36,292 nucleotides of DNA from Alphaproteobacteria bacterium (lineage in GTDB: Bacteria > Pseudomonadota > Alphaproteobacteria > MPNO01 > VGEU01). Under the pieces are notes generated by a model. That model was not told the DNA's origin. It saw only the letters and a program-made list of their open reading frames with translations, and did not search any database. Positions 7,093-16,091 of this stretch are shown here, piece by piece (positions within the stretch are counted from its first letter, which is position 1; each line of letters starts with the position of its first letter). The DNA lies in assembly GCA_016869145.1 (NCBI GenBank), contig VGEU01000025.1, positions 1-36,292 of the forward strand, written 5' to 3'. A program made the position numbers and the translations under genes.

Positions 7093-8022
7093 ATGAAGAC
7101 GCTGGTTCTAGAGACGACCGCGCCCTTCCAGGGCCTCGCCGAGCTCGTCGCCCATCACGAGGGCCTGTTCGAGAAGGAAGGCCTCGCGATCGAGTGGGCG
7201 GACCGCGACAAGGGCGTCGTCAGCACCACCCACACCGACGTGAAGAGCCCGCAAGGCGTCGACCCGTTCGCGAGCCACGGACGGCTGTTCGAGCAGGGCA
7301 AGGCCGACATGTACAACGCCTGCGAATGGGGCAATTACTGCCGCGTCCAGGATTCGAAGTCCGGTGGCCGCCAGATCGGCCGGCGCGCGATCGTCACCTT
7401 CGCCGCGCTCGTCGTCGCGCCTGATTCGCCCGTCTACACCCCGCAGCAGCTCGCCGGCCGCCTGATCGGCGTGCCGTTCTATTTCGGCACGCATTATCTC
7501 GCGCTCCACATGCTCGAAGGCTTCATGCCGCGCGAGATGATCCAGCTCTGCCGCTCCGGCAACGGCTCGCGCGAACGGCTGAACGCGTTGCTCCGCGGCG
7601 AGATCGAGGCGACGACGCTCACCGAGCCCTACATCACCCTCGCCGAGAAGAAGGGCTGCCGGCTCGTCGCCTCGGCGTTCTACCACGGCACCGAGGTCGC
7701 CGCCGATCGGGTCGACGCCGAGACCTATGCCGCGTTCAATCGCGCCGTGCGCGAGGCGGTGCGCCGGATCAACGCCGACAAGCGCGGCTATCTCCGCTAC
7801 TTCATCGACTATCACCGCGCGGATCCCGAGATCGCGGCGCTCCACATCGACGATCTCCGCGAGGGTCGCATCGTCGTCGTCGACCCGGCGCCGATCCCGA
7901 CCGACGAGCTCAAGCGCACCTATGACTGGATCAAGAGCTGGGGCATGCTCGACAAGACGCAGTCGGAGAGCGAGCTCGTCGACTTCACGGTCCAGGACCG
8001 CGCGCACGCCGCGGCGGAATAG
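7093..8022 (+). CDS. NMT1/THI5-like ABC substrate-binding protein, no signal peptide
   Basis: 309 residues of the nitrate/sulfonate/pyrimidine-type binding fold. The N-terminus (MKTLVLETTAPFQGLAELVAHHEGLFEKEGLAIEW) goes straight into the family's first strand and helix, followed by DMYNACEWGNYC, the hinge-region LAGRLIGVPFYFGTHYLALHML, and LNALLRGEIEATTLTEPYITLAEKKGC. An ideal GGAGG lies six bases before the ATG at 7093, so the start is well defined and the lack of an export signal is real. It may bind its ligand in the cytoplasm or be exported by another route. It ends with TAG. There is no adjacent permease. Confidence 0.82.
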   Translation: MKTLVLETTAPFQGLAELVAHHEGLFEKEGLAIEWADRDKGVVSTTHTDVKSPQGVDPFASHGRLFEQGKADMYNACEWGNYCRVQDSKSGGRQIGRRAIVTFAALVVAPDSPVYTPQQLAGRLIGVPFYFGTHYLALHMLEGFMPREMIQLCRSGNGSRERLNALLRGEIEATTLTEPYITLAEKKGCRLVASAFYHGTEVAADRVDAETYAAFNRAVREAVRRINADKRGYLRYFIDYHRADPEIAALHIDDLREGRIVVVDPAPIPTDELKRTYDWIKSWGMLDKTQSESELVDFTVQDRAHAAAE

Positions 8023-8103
8023 CGCAGCCCTACCCAACATCGATCAAGTCGGGCGACCCCGCGCGCGGCTTCGCTGGTCCCGACATGGCGTCGGGAGAGG
8101 GCG

Positions 8104-8517
8104 ATGCGGCGGAGCGTGCGTGACATCATCGGCAAGAAGAAGCTCGTCAAGGCACCCGGCTCGGCATCGGTGCGCGTCGCGGTGAAGGAGATGGTGCGCC
8201 GCGACGTTCGCTCGGTGCTGGTGACCGAGCGCGGCCGGCTCGCCGGCATCTTCACCGGCACCGATCTCATGCGTCTCGTCGCGTCGGGGTGCGATCTCGA
8301 CGCGACGCCGCTCCGCGACGTGATGACGAGGACGCCGCGGACGGTCGCCCCGGGCGAGCCGGCGATCGAGGGATTGCGGCGGATGCAGGAGGGCGGGTTC
8401 CGCCATCTCCCGGTCGTCGACGACGGCAAGCTGGCCGGAATCCTGTCGCGGCGCGATTATCTCGGCTTCGAGATCGACGAGATCGAGCGCGAGCAGGAGG
8501 TCTGGGAGCGCCTCTGA
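8104..8517 (+). CDS. two-CBS-domain protein
   Basis: 137 residues made almost entirely of a CBS pair (Bateman module), which binds adenosyl ligands such as AMP, ATP or SAM. CBS 1 spans about residues 5-62 (SVRVAVKEMVRRDVRSVLVTE then GRLAGIFTGTDLMRLV) and CBS 2 about residues 70-128 (LRDVMTRTPRTVAPGEPAIEGLRRM, FRHLPVVDDGKLAGILSRRDYLGF). There is no catalytic domain. A GGGAGAGG site precedes the ATG. Such stand-alone proteins usually act as energy sensors that modulate a partner; the partner here is unknown. Confidence 0.9.
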   Translation: MRRSVRDIIGKKKLVKAPGSASVRVAVKEMVRRDVRSVLVTERGRLAGIFTGTDLMRLVASGCDLDATPLRDVMTRTPRTVAPGEPAIEGLRRMQEGGFRHLPVVDDGKLAGILSRRDYLGFEIDEIEREQEVWERL

Positions 8518-8611
8518 TCCCGGTGGAGCCTCCGGGCGCTACTCACGATAGTGTCGCGCCGGGATCGCGGCGTCGCTGGCCGCGCGTGGGGTGTGGTGCA
8601 CGGTCGGTCTC

Positions 8612-9781
8612 GTGGCGGAACGTTTCCGGGTTCTTATCGTCTGCCTCGAAAACTGGCTGAGCCACGCGCGGTTCAACCGCGCGCTGCGTGATGGCGGGTT
8701 CTCGGTCGGCGTTCTCGCCGCACCCGGCGATTTCGTCACCGTGTCGCGCTTCGTCGAGAGGCGGTTCGATCTCCAGCCGCTGCCGGGTCGGCCCGGGGCG
8801 CAGGACACGCTGGGCTCGCTCCAGGACGCGATCGAGGCCTTCCGGCCGCGCTTCCTGATCCCGGCCGACGAGCGCGCGGTGCGGCTGTTCCGGGTGATCG
8901 CTGCGGTCGACGACCGGACGCGCCCGCGCGCGCTCGCCGACCGCACGCTCCGGCTGGTCCGCCGCGCGCTCGGCGGGGCGCCCTCGCACGCGATCCGCTG
9001 GCAGCGCCACGCGATGATGACGCTCGCGCAAGGGACCGGCATCCGGGTGCCGCCCCAGGCGGCCGTCACCACGCTCGGCGAGGCGCGCGCGTTCGCGGCC
9101 GCGGTCGGCTACCCGATCGTAATCAAGGCCGAGGACACGGTCGGCGGGAAGGGCGTCCGGGTGTGCGACGACGAGGCCGCGCTCGCGCCGGCCTTGGCCT
9201 CGCTCGACCGGACGCGCGGACCTGAACGGCCGCCCCTGATCGCGCAGGCCTTTGTTCCCGGCAGGCCCGCCGCGCGCAGCGTCGTCGCCGTCGAAGGTCG
9301 GACGCTCGGCGGGGTCAGTGCCGTCAAGCTCACGACCCAGCCCGCCCCGCTCGGCCCGAGCGCCGTCGTCGAGTTCACGCGCCACCGCGACATGGACGAA
9401 GCGACGCGCAAGACGGTCGCGGGGTTCGGTTTCACCGGGTTCGCGACCACTTGCTTCGTCATCAACGACCGCGACGGCTCGGCCTGGCTCGTCGAGTTCA
9501 ACCCGCGCGCGAGCTCCCACATCCATCTCGCGCCGCTCTGGGGGTTCGAGATGTGCCGCGCGCTCCATGCCCGGCCCGCCGGGACGGGCGAGATCGTGAC
9601 CGAGGGCGCGCCGCGCGTGCCGCTGGTCGCCAAGTTCCCGAACGAGTGGATCCGCGATCCGGGCAGCCCCTATCTCCGCTCCGCCTTCGTCGATGCGCCG
9701 TGGGACGACCCCGATCTCCTCGCCGCCGAGGTCCGGTTCGCGGCGGCGGCGTTCGCGACACGCCGCCCCGCGGGCGCATGA
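8612..9781 (+). CDS. ATP-grasp ligase, unknown substrate
   Basis: About 389 residues from GTG 8612 (an alternative GTG at 8591 adds seven). A Rossmann-like pre-ATP-grasp domain (FRVLIVCLENWLSHARFNRAL, FRPRFLIPADERAVRLF) is followed by the ATP-grasp core: HAMMTLAQGTGIRVP, YPIVIKAEDTVGGKGVRVC (Lys and Gly-rich loop for ATP), PLIAQAFVPGRPAARSVVA and the metal-binding WLVEFNPRASSH. The architecture resembles carboxylate-amine ligases such as those of the carbamoyl-phosphate synthase large-subunit class. The acyl acceptor cannot be told. It is separated by less than 100 bp from the CBS gene on the same strand. Confidence 0.82.
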   Translation: MAERFRVLIVCLENWLSHARFNRALRDGGFSVGVLAAPGDFVTVSRFVERRFDLQPLPGRPGAQDTLGSLQDAIEAFRPRFLIPADERAVRLFRVIAAVDDRTRPRALADRTLRLVRRALGGAPSHAIRWQRHAMMTLAQGTGIRVPPQAAVTTLGEARAFAAAVGYPIVIKAEDTVGGKGVRVCDDEAALAPALASLDRTRGPERPPLIAQAFVPGRPAARSVVAVEGRTLGGVSAVKLTTQPAPLGPSAVVEFTRHRDMDEATRKTVAGFGFTGFATTCFVINDRDGSAWLVEFNPRASSHIHLAPLWGFEMCRALHARPAGTGEIVTEGAPRVPLVAKFPNEWIRDPGSPYLRSAFVDAPWDDPDLLAAEVRFAAAAFATRRPAGA

Positions 9782-9865
9782 GAGACCGACGATGCCGTTT
9801 CGCCGTCGACCTCGGCGGTGCATGATGGCCGCCACCGGAAAAAGCGATATCGAGAGGCTCCGTCG

Positions 9866-10837
9866 ATGAAACGTCTGGCCATGGCCTTCGCCGCATTCCT
9901 CGTCTCGGCCCCGCCCGCCTTCGCCCAGGGCGATGTCCTCGTCTACGCCACCAACCAGCAGGGATCGCTCGCCTTCATCTCCGGATCGGCGATCGCCAAA
10001 CTCGTCGACGACAAGCTCAAGCTGCAGATCCGCGTGCTGCCGACGGCGGGAACCTCGACCTTCATTCCGATGCTCAACCGGAAGGAGATCGACCTCGGCG
10101 GCATCAATGTCGAAGAGGTGCAGACCGCCTTCGCCGGGACCGGGCCGTTCGAGGGCAAGGCGAACCCGAACATCCGCGTCGTGTCGACGCTGTTCCCGCT
10201 GCCGCTCGGCATCCTGGTGCCGGCGGATTCGCAGGCGCGCTCGATCGCCGATCTCAAAGGCGCGCGCATGCCGGGCGGCTATGCCGGCCAGACCACGGCG
10301 CGCGCGACCCAGGCCGCGCTCCTCGCCAATGCCGGTCTCACCATGGCCGACATGCGCGAGGTGCTGGTCGTCAACCAGTTCGCCGCGACCGAGGCGCTCG
10401 GCGCCGGCCGGCTCGATGCGGTGAGCGTCACCGTCGGCGTCGGCCAGGTGCAGAAGGCGCACGCCGATCTCGCGAGCCGCGGCGGCGTCCGATTCCTGTC
10501 GCTCGACACCGGCGCGGCCGCGGTCGCCCGCATGCAGCCGCACGTGCGCTCGCGCCCGATCCTCTACGAGCCCGCGCCGGCCAATGTCGGGGTCACCGGG
10601 CCGACCTGGGTGATGGGCTATTCCTACTTTCTCACCACCCACGCCGAGACCAGGGACACGCTCGCCTACGCGCTCGCCAAGGTGCTGCACGAGAGCCACG
10701 AGGATCTGAAGAAGATCACGCCGACTTTCAACCGCTTCGATCCGAAACGGATGACCGAGATGACCGATCCCGTGCCCTGGCATCCCGGCGCGATCAAGTT
10801 CTTCGCCGAGATCGGCCAATGGCCGCCGAAGGACTGA
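9866..10837 (+). CDS. TAXI-family TRAP solute-binding protein (copy 1)
   Basis: 323 residues beginning with a signal peptide (MKRLAMAFAAFLVSAPPAFAQ) at ATG 9866. TAXI receptors bind small dicarboxylates or amino acids for TRAP permeases with fused membrane subunits. Conserved features are YATNQQGSLAFISGSAIAK, the ligand-loop TAGTSTFIPMLNRKEIDLG, GILVPADSQARSIADLKGARMP, GVGQVQKAHADL and the C-terminal HPGAIKFFAEIGQWPP. The last motif is shared almost unchanged with the three other TAXI genes at 19672-22710. This copy lies 9 kb away on the opposite strand and is the most divergent of the four. No TRAP membrane gene is adjacent. Confidence 0.88.
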   Translation: MKRLAMAFAAFLVSAPPAFAQGDVLVYATNQQGSLAFISGSAIAKLVDDKLKLQIRVLPTAGTSTFIPMLNRKEIDLGGINVEEVQTAFAGTGPFEGKANPNIRVVSTLFPLPLGILVPADSQARSIADLKGARMPGGYAGQTTARATQAALLANAGLTMADMREVLVVNQFAATEALGAGRLDAVSVTVGVGQVQKAHADLASRGGVRFLSLDTGAAAVARMQPHVRSRPILYEPAPANVGVTGPTWVMGYSYFLTTHAETRDTLAYALAKVLHESHEDLKKITPTFNRFDPKRMTEMTDPVPWHPGAIKFFAEIGQWPPKD

Positions 10838-10858
10838 CCGGCCGCGTTTGCCTCCGGT

Positions 10859-11890
10859 CTATTCCGCCGCCTGACGCATCGCGGGCGCGAGCGGGACGAG
10901 GTGCGCGAGCAGCCGGGCCGCGTTGAGGTGCAGGATCGCCGCCTTCGCCTCGGCCGCGATGCGCGCCTCGCCGACCGCCTTGTTCGACCACTCGCAGCCG
11001 AACTCGGTCCCGTCCGTGCCGAACACGATCTTGTCGGCGCCATAGGCGGTGACCCCGAGCTCGATCGCGCGCGATCCGAACGAATTGCAGTCGACGAAGA
11101 GGTTGGGCTTGCCGAAACGCGTCGAGGGCGTCGGTGCGTCGGGCGTGTCGAGGACGTTGCGGTGGTCGAGCCGTTCGATCTCGTAGGGAATGTTGCCGCC
11201 GAGATTGTGGATGACGACGCGCGCGTCGGGATAGGCGTCGAGGAAGTCGGTGAACGACAGCGTGATCATGTTCGACGACAGGCTCGCCTGCATGTCGAGC
11301 GTGCCGAGGCGCGGGCTCTGGTTGTCGATGCCCGCCGGCACGCGCGGCCACGCATCGCCCGGGCGCGGTCCCCAATGGATGAAGAGGACCGCGCGGCGCC
11401 GGTTGGCGACCTCCAGGAGCGGCCGGTAGGCCATTGCGGCCTCGAGGCTGAGGAATGCGTTCCCGGGCACGATCGCGCCGACGATGCCGGGCAGCGCGAG
11501 CGCGCGCTCGAACTCGGCGACCGCCGCGCCCATGTCGGCGAGCGGCAGCGAGGCGAAGGCGGCGAACCGGCCGGGGTGGCGGCGCGCCATCTCGGACACG
11601 CTGTCGTTGAAGAGGCGGACCAAGGGGAGCGCTTCCTCGACCGGGGCGCGCTCGATCCATTGGAACGGGCCGAACAGGGACAAGACGCCCGTCGACATGC
11701 CCTGCCGGTTCATCTCGGCAAGCCGGACCTCGACATCGTCGAAGGACTCCGCGACCGGCGCCGCGCCCGACCGGCTCCGCAGCATTTCGACCCCGTCCGC
11801 GCCGCGCTCGATCAGCGGCGGCATCTTGCGGGCGCGCAGCGCATCCTTGAGGGCCGGGGGCTTCCAATGCGCGTGCATGTCGATCGTCAT
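10859..11890 (-). CDS. amidohydrolase 2 / ACMSD-like metal-dependent hydrolase or decarboxylase
   Basis: 343 residues of a TIM-barrel amidohydrolase related to 2-amino-3-carboxymuconate semialdehyde decarboxylase. Metal ligands are visible: the N-terminal DMHAHW pair of His, the His of VLFIHWGPRPGDAW, the His of VVIHNLGGNIPYEIERL and the Asp of IVFGTDGTEFG. The ATG at 11890 is preferred because GAGGG sits six bases upstream; an ATG at 11896 is too close to that site. Relatives act on ring-cleavage products or carboxylated aromatics, which fits the catabolic flavour of the neighbourhood, but the substrate is unknown. It converges with TAXI copy 1 and ends with TAG. Confidence 0.85.
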   Translation of the reverse strand: MTIDMHAHWKPPALKDALRARKMPPLIERGADGVEMLRSRSGAAPVAESFDDVEVRLAEMNRQGMSTGVLSLFGPFQWIERAPVEEALPLVRLFNDSVSEMARRHPGRFAAFASLPLADMGAAVAEFERALALPGIVGAIVPGNAFLSLEAAMAYRPLLEVANRRRAVLFIHWGPRPGDAWPRVPAGIDNQSPRLGTLDMQASLSSNMITLSFTDFLDAYPDARVVIHNLGGNIPYEIERLDHRNVLDTPDAPTPSTRFGKPNLFVDCNSFGSRAIELGVTAYGADKIVFGTDGTEFGCEWSNKAVGEARIAAEAKAAILHLNAARLLAHLVPLAPAMRQAAE

Positions 11891-11985
11891 GGCCATCCCT
11901 CGCCGGTTGGTCTATCGAAGTGGGCGGCCGCGATCATACCAGCCGGCCGGGCCGCCGACAGCCGGTTGTTAACCGAACCGGCGCC

Positions 11986-12834
11986 ATGATCGCGCGCCCC
12001 AACGCGGAACGACCCATGCGCGCCCTGGCGAAATTGGTGAAACCCCTGGTTCCGGACGGTCTCTGGCAGCGCGCCCGCTACTGGGACACGCAGCGGCGGA
12101 TGCGCCGGTTCGCGGCGCGCGAGGTGACCCACGACTATGGCGGGCACGCCTTGCGGGTCCGCATCGCCGACCCGACCGCTGCGCTCTGGTACGACAGCGA
12201 CTGGACCGACCTCGCCGAGCTCGAGTTCCTGCGTGCGCACGGCTTCCCGTGCGACGGCCGCGTCTTCGACCTCGGCGCGCACCAGGGCGTCGTCGCCATG
12301 ATGATCGCGCGCGGCCTCGTGCCGGACGGCCGGGTCGTCGCGGTCGAGGGCATCCGCCACAACTACGTGACCGGCCGGCACAATATCGCCGCCAATGGCG
12401 TGACGAACGTGACCTATGAGCACGCGATGGTCGGCGAGGCGAACAGCGTGATGGAGATAACGCCCGAGCTCAACGCGCGCGCGGTGATGCCGGGCGAGCG
12501 CATCTATCGCGCGGAGCCGGTGGCCGTCGTCACCGTCGACGCGGTGATGCACCGCCACGGCCGGCCCGACCTCGTGTTCATGGATATCGAGGGCTACGAG
12601 ATCCGCGCCCTCGCCGCCGCGACCGAAACCCTCGCGGCGCGGCCGTGGTGGTCGGTCGAGGTGCACGGCGACGAGATGATCGGGGTCTATGGCGGCACCA
12701 ACCGCGACGTCGCGCGGCTCTTCCTCGATCGCGGCTATGCGCTCCACGTCTCGCGCGACGAGACGCGGTTCGAGCCCCTCGGCGGCCTCGCTGCGTTCCC
12801 GACCGAGCGCTGCCATCTGATCGCGGTTCCCTGA
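11986..12834 (+). CDS. FkbM-family SAM-dependent methyltransferase
   Basis: About 282 residues from ATG 11986; the Shine-Dalgarno is weak, and ATG 12016 is a reasonable alternative. The SAM-binding fold shows motif I VFDLGAHQGVVAMMIARGL, the acidic strand end VVAVEGIRHNYVTGRHNI, and the FkbM signature VTVDAVM followed by LVFMDIEGYEIRAL. The N-terminal 60 residues are basic and helical. Family members O-methylate sugars or lipid-linked glycans, among other targets; the substrate here is unknown. Its start region is divergent from the amidohydrolase with about 95 bp between them. Confidence 0.85.
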   Translation: MIARPNAERPMRALAKLVKPLVPDGLWQRARYWDTQRRMRRFAAREVTHDYGGHALRVRIADPTAALWYDSDWTDLAELEFLRAHGFPCDGRVFDLGAHQGVVAMMIARGLVPDGRVVAVEGIRHNYVTGRHNIAANGVTNVTYEHAMVGEANSVMEITPELNARAVMPGERIYRAEPVAVVTVDAVMHRHGRPDLVFMDIEGYEIRALAAATETLAARPWWSVEVHGDEMIGVYGGTNRDVARLFLDRGYALHVSRDETRFEPLGGLAAFPTERCHLIAVP

Positions 12835-12887
12835 TCGCGCGTCCGGCGCTAGCCTTGCCGTGTCGATCCCCGACGGTGGAGGTGCCT

Positions 12888-13871
12888 GTGCGCGGGTTCC
12901 GTCTTCTGTCCGCAGTCCTCGCGTCCGGGCTCGCGGCCGTCCTCGCCGGCGCCGCGTCGGCCGTGGCAGACACCTGGCCGTCGAAACCGGTGCGCGTGCT
13001 GATCGGCTTCGCGCCCGGCGGCCCGACCGATGTGATCGGCCGGCTGATGAGCGAGCATCTCGGCAAGGCGCTCGGCCAGCCCTTCGTGGTCGAGCCGCGC
13101 CCCGGCGCCTCGGGCGTGGTCGCCGGCCAGATCCTCGCCGCCGCGCCGCCCGACGGCCACACGCTCTACGTCATCAGCTCGGCCATCGTCGCGACCGCCA
13201 AGGTGCTCTACGCCGACATGACCTACGACCCCGCGACGGCGTTCCAGCCGGTGACGGTTCTGGTCCGCGGGCCGCTGATCCTCGAGGTCGCCGCGACCGT
13301 GCCGGCGACCACCGTCGCCGAGTTCGTCGCCTGGGCCAAGGCGAACCCGGGCAAGCTCAACCACGGCTCACCCGGTGTCGGGACCCAGTCGCATCTGATC
13401 GCCGAGCTGTTCCGCGCCCGGCTCGGCTTCGACAGCACCCATATTCCCTATCGCGGCGTCGGCGCCTTCGCGCAGGGCATGATGCAGCGCGAGGTGCACT
13501 GGGCGTTCGATTCGGCGAACACGGCGCTCCAGCTCGCCGACGGCGGCCATGTCCGCTTCCTCGCCGTCACCACTGCCGCGCGCTGGCCGGCCCGACCGGA
13601 GGTGCCGACGCTCGCCGAGACCGGCCAGGCCGACGCCACCCTTCCGTCCTGGTTCGGCCTGGTCGTCCCGGCCGGCACCGCACGCATGATCGTCGATCGG
13701 CTGCACCAGGAGATCGTTCGCGCCTGGGCGCTGCCTGAGAACATCGCGCGCATCAGGTCACTCGGGTTCGAGCCGGCATCGCCGACACCGGAGGAGACGG
13801 CGGCCTTCATCGCCCGCGAGCGCGAGCGCTGGACGGCGGTGATCCGCGCCAACAACATCAAGCCGGAATAG
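12888..13871 (+). CDS. Bug/TctC-family solute-binding protein (tandem copy 1)
   Basis: 327 residues; GTG 12888 follows a GGAGG site and begins a signal peptide (VRGFRLLSAVLASGLAAVLAGAASAVA). Bug receptors bind carboxylates for tripartite tricarboxylate transporters (TctAB). Family marks are KPVRVLIGFAPGGPTD, EPRPGASGVVAGQILA, PPDGHTLYV, the central helix NPGKLNHGSPG, THIPYRG, the strand-helix HVRFLAVTT and VPTLAET. It is the first of four direct tandem paralogs; all share the RxERERW pattern near the C-terminus. It ends with TAG exactly where the family normally ends (NNIKPE). No tctA or tctB gene is present. Confidence 0.92.
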   Translation: MRGFRLLSAVLASGLAAVLAGAASAVADTWPSKPVRVLIGFAPGGPTDVIGRLMSEHLGKALGQPFVVEPRPGASGVVAGQILAAAPPDGHTLYVISSAIVATAKVLYADMTYDPATAFQPVTVLVRGPLILEVAATVPATTVAEFVAWAKANPGKLNHGSPGVGTQSHLIAELFRARLGFDSTHIPYRGVGAFAQGMMQREVHWAFDSANTALQLADGGHVRFLAVTTAARWPARPEVPTLAETGQADATLPSWFGLVVPAGTARMIVDRLHQEIVRAWALPENIARIRSLGFEPASPTPEETAAFIARERERWTAVIRANNIKPE

Positions 13872-13964
13872 GTATCGGCCGCAGCGCGGCGCGACGAATC
13901 CGCGCTGGCACGCGCCCGCGCTTCGACGTAGCCTCGACGGCAACCGTCGATGGAGGAGGTCAAC

Positions 13965-14957
13965 GTGTCGGGTAGGTTCGTTCGTGCCGCGCGGCTGTTG
14001 GGCGCCGCGCTCGTCGCCTCGGTCCTGGTCGCGCCGTTCGCTACGGCGACCGCACAGGAATGGCCGACCAAGCCGGTCCGCGTTCTGATCGGCTTCGCGC
14101 CAGGCGGGCCGACCGACGTGACCGGTCGGGTGATGAGCGACCATTTGTCGAGGACGCTCGGCCAGCCCTTCGTGGTGGAGAGCCGGCCCGGCGCCTCGGG
14201 CGTCATCGCCGGCCAGATCCTCGCGAGCGCGCCGCCCGACGGACACACGATCTACGTCATCTCGTTCGCGATCGTCGCGACCGCCAAGGCGATGTACGCC
14301 GACATGTCCTACGACCCGGCGACCGCGTTCGCGCCGGTGACGCTTCTGGTGCGCGGGCCGTTGATCCTGTCGGTGTCGTCGGCGCTCCCGGTCACCAACT
14401 ACGCCGAGTTCGTGACCTGGGCCAAGGCCAACTCGGGCAAGATCAACCACGGCTCGCCCGGCATCGCGACGCAGCCGCATTTGATGTGCGAAATGTTCGC
14501 CGCCCTCATCGGCGTCCATAGCGCGCACATCCCCTATCGCGGCGCGGGTCCGTTCACCCAGGGAATGATGCAGCGGGAAGTGCAGTGGGCGTTCGATTCG
14601 CCCAACACCGCGCTCCAGCTCGCCAATGGCGGCCATGTCCGCTTCCTCGCCGTCTCCACCAAGGAGCGCTGGGCGGCGCGCCCGGAGGTGCCGACGCTCG
14701 CCGAGCTCGGCGTGCAAGGCGCGATCGCGCCGTCGTGGTTCGGTCTCGTCGCGCCGGCGGGCACGCCGAAGCCGATCATCGACAAGCTGTACCAGGAGGT
14801 CAGCAAGGGCTGGGCGATCAATGAGAACGCCAACCGGCTGCGCGCCCTCGGCTTCGAGCCGGCGACGACCACTCCGGAGGAGACCGCGAAGCACTTCGCC
14901 GACGAGCGCGAGCGCTGGACGGCGGTCGTCCGCAAGAACAACATCAAGGCGGAATAG
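13965..14957 (+). CDS. Bug/TctC-family solute-binding protein (tandem copy 2)
   Basis: 330 residues from GTG 13965, which has GGAGG seven bases upstream; the ATG 15 bp earlier would overlap that site. Signal peptide through FATATAQ. It is closest to copy 1: both keep the stretch YDPATAF, RGPLIL and MMQREV, and IRANNIK/VRKNNIKAE at the end. It ends with TAG followed within 13 bp by the next ribosome site, so the two genes are almost certainly co-transcribed and TAG terminates here. Ligand unknown. Confidence 0.92.
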   Translation: MSGRFVRAARLLGAALVASVLVAPFATATAQEWPTKPVRVLIGFAPGGPTDVTGRVMSDHLSRTLGQPFVVESRPGASGVIAGQILASAPPDGHTIYVISFAIVATAKAMYADMSYDPATAFAPVTLLVRGPLILSVSSALPVTNYAEFVTWAKANSGKINHGSPGIATQPHLMCEMFAALIGVHSAHIPYRGAGPFTQGMMQREVQWAFDSPNTALQLANGGHVRFLAVSTKERWAARPEVPTLAELGVQGAIAPSWFGLVAPAGTPKPIIDKLYQEVSKGWAINENANRLRALGFEPATTTPEETAKHFADERERWTAVVRKNNIKAE

Positions 14958-14970
14958 GGGAGAACCAGCG

Positions 14971-16035
14971 ATGGACCGCGGCGATCGCATCCGGCGCGTC
15001 GTCGCGGCCACGCGACGCGCGTTCCGCTTCGCAACTTTCGCGGCGGTCGCCGCGCGGGCACCTCTCGCGGCGGTCGCCACGCTGGCGCCGGTCGCAGCGG
15101 CCGTCGCGCTGTCGCCGGTCGCGGCGGTGGCGCAGGAATGGCCGACCAGGCCGGTCCGTGTCCTGATCGGCTTCGCGCCCGGTGGCCCCGCCGACGTGCT
15201 GGCGCGCATTCTCAGCGATTATTTCGGCAAGACCACGGGCCAGCCCTTCGTCGTCGAGAGCAGACCCGGCGCGGCCGGTGTGCTCGCCGGCCAGATCCTC
15301 GCCGCCACGCCGCCCGACGGCTACACGATCCACGTCATGAGCTTCGCCATCGTCGGTGCGGCCAAGGCGATGCATGCCGACATGACCTACGACCCGGCGA
15401 CGGCGTTCGCACCGATCACCCTCCTCGTGCGCGCGCCGATGGTGCTCGAGGTGTCGTCGGCGCAGCCGGTGACGACGTTTGCCGAGTTCGCGACCTGGGC
15501 CAGGGCGAACACCGGCAAGCTCAACCACGGCTCGCCCGGCGTCGGCACCCTGCCGCATCTCGCCAGCGAGCTGTTCAAGGAGATGATCGGCTTCGAGAGC
15601 CAGCACATCCCCTATCGCGGCTCGGGGCCGTTCGCGCAGGGCATGATGCAGAAGGAGCTGCAATGGTCGTTCGATTCGGCGAACACCGCGATCCAGCTCC
15701 TGCGCGGCGGCCATGTCCGCTTCCTCGCCGTCTCGACGCGCGAGCGCTGGGCGCCGATACCGGACGTGCCGACGCTCCATGAGCTTGGCATGAAGGACGC
15801 CGTGTGGCCGACCTGGTTCGGCCTCGTCACGGTCGCCGGCACGCCGCGCGCGATCATCGACCGCGTGCGCGACGGGATCGCCGCGGCGTGGAAACTTCCC
15901 GACTATATCGCGCGCGTCCATGCGCTCGGCTTCGAGCCGGCGATCACGACGGCCGAGGAGACGGCGGCCCTGTTCGCCGAGGAGCGCGAGCGCTGGACGC
16001 CGGTCATCCGCCGCCACAACATCAAGGCGCAATGA
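14971..16035 (+). CDS. Bug/TctC-family solute-binding protein (tandem copy 3)
   Basis: 354 residues starting at ATG 14971 behind AGGGGAG. The leader is unusually long (about 54 residues, an Ala/Val-rich double hydrophobic stretch ending VAAVAQ) compared with 25-35 in its neighbours, so a later start is possible but not obvious. The mature part follows the Bug pattern: RPVRVLIGFAPGGPAD, FVVESRPGAAGVLAGQ, TGKLNHGSPGVGTLPHLASEL, QHIPYRGSGPFAQGMMQ, and VWPTWFGLVTVAGTPRAI, a block shared specifically with copy 4. The intergenic gap to copy 2 is 13 bp. Confidence 0.9.
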   Translation: MDRGDRIRRVVAATRRAFRFATFAAVAARAPLAAVATLAPVAAAVALSPVAAVAQEWPTRPVRVLIGFAPGGPADVLARILSDYFGKTTGQPFVVESRPGAAGVLAGQILAATPPDGYTIHVMSFAIVGAAKAMHADMTYDPATAFAPITLLVRAPMVLEVSSAQPVTTFAEFATWARANTGKLNHGSPGVGTLPHLASELFKEMIGFESQHIPYRGSGPFAQGMMQKELQWSFDSANTAIQLLRGGHVRFLAVSTRERWAPIPDVPTLHELGMKDAVWPTWFGLVTVAGTPRAIIDRVRDGIAAAWKLPDYIARVHALGFEPAITTAEETAALFAEERERWTPVIRRHNIKAQ

Positions 16036-16091
16036 GTGCGCGGGGGACAACCCCGCCGGAAGCCACGTCAATGGTCAGGGAGGACCACGTC

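Noticed and set aside
8543-10819. Long minus-strand open frame of about 760 codons
   Set aside because: It lies antisense to the ATP-grasp and TAXI genes and has the composition of a shadow frame.
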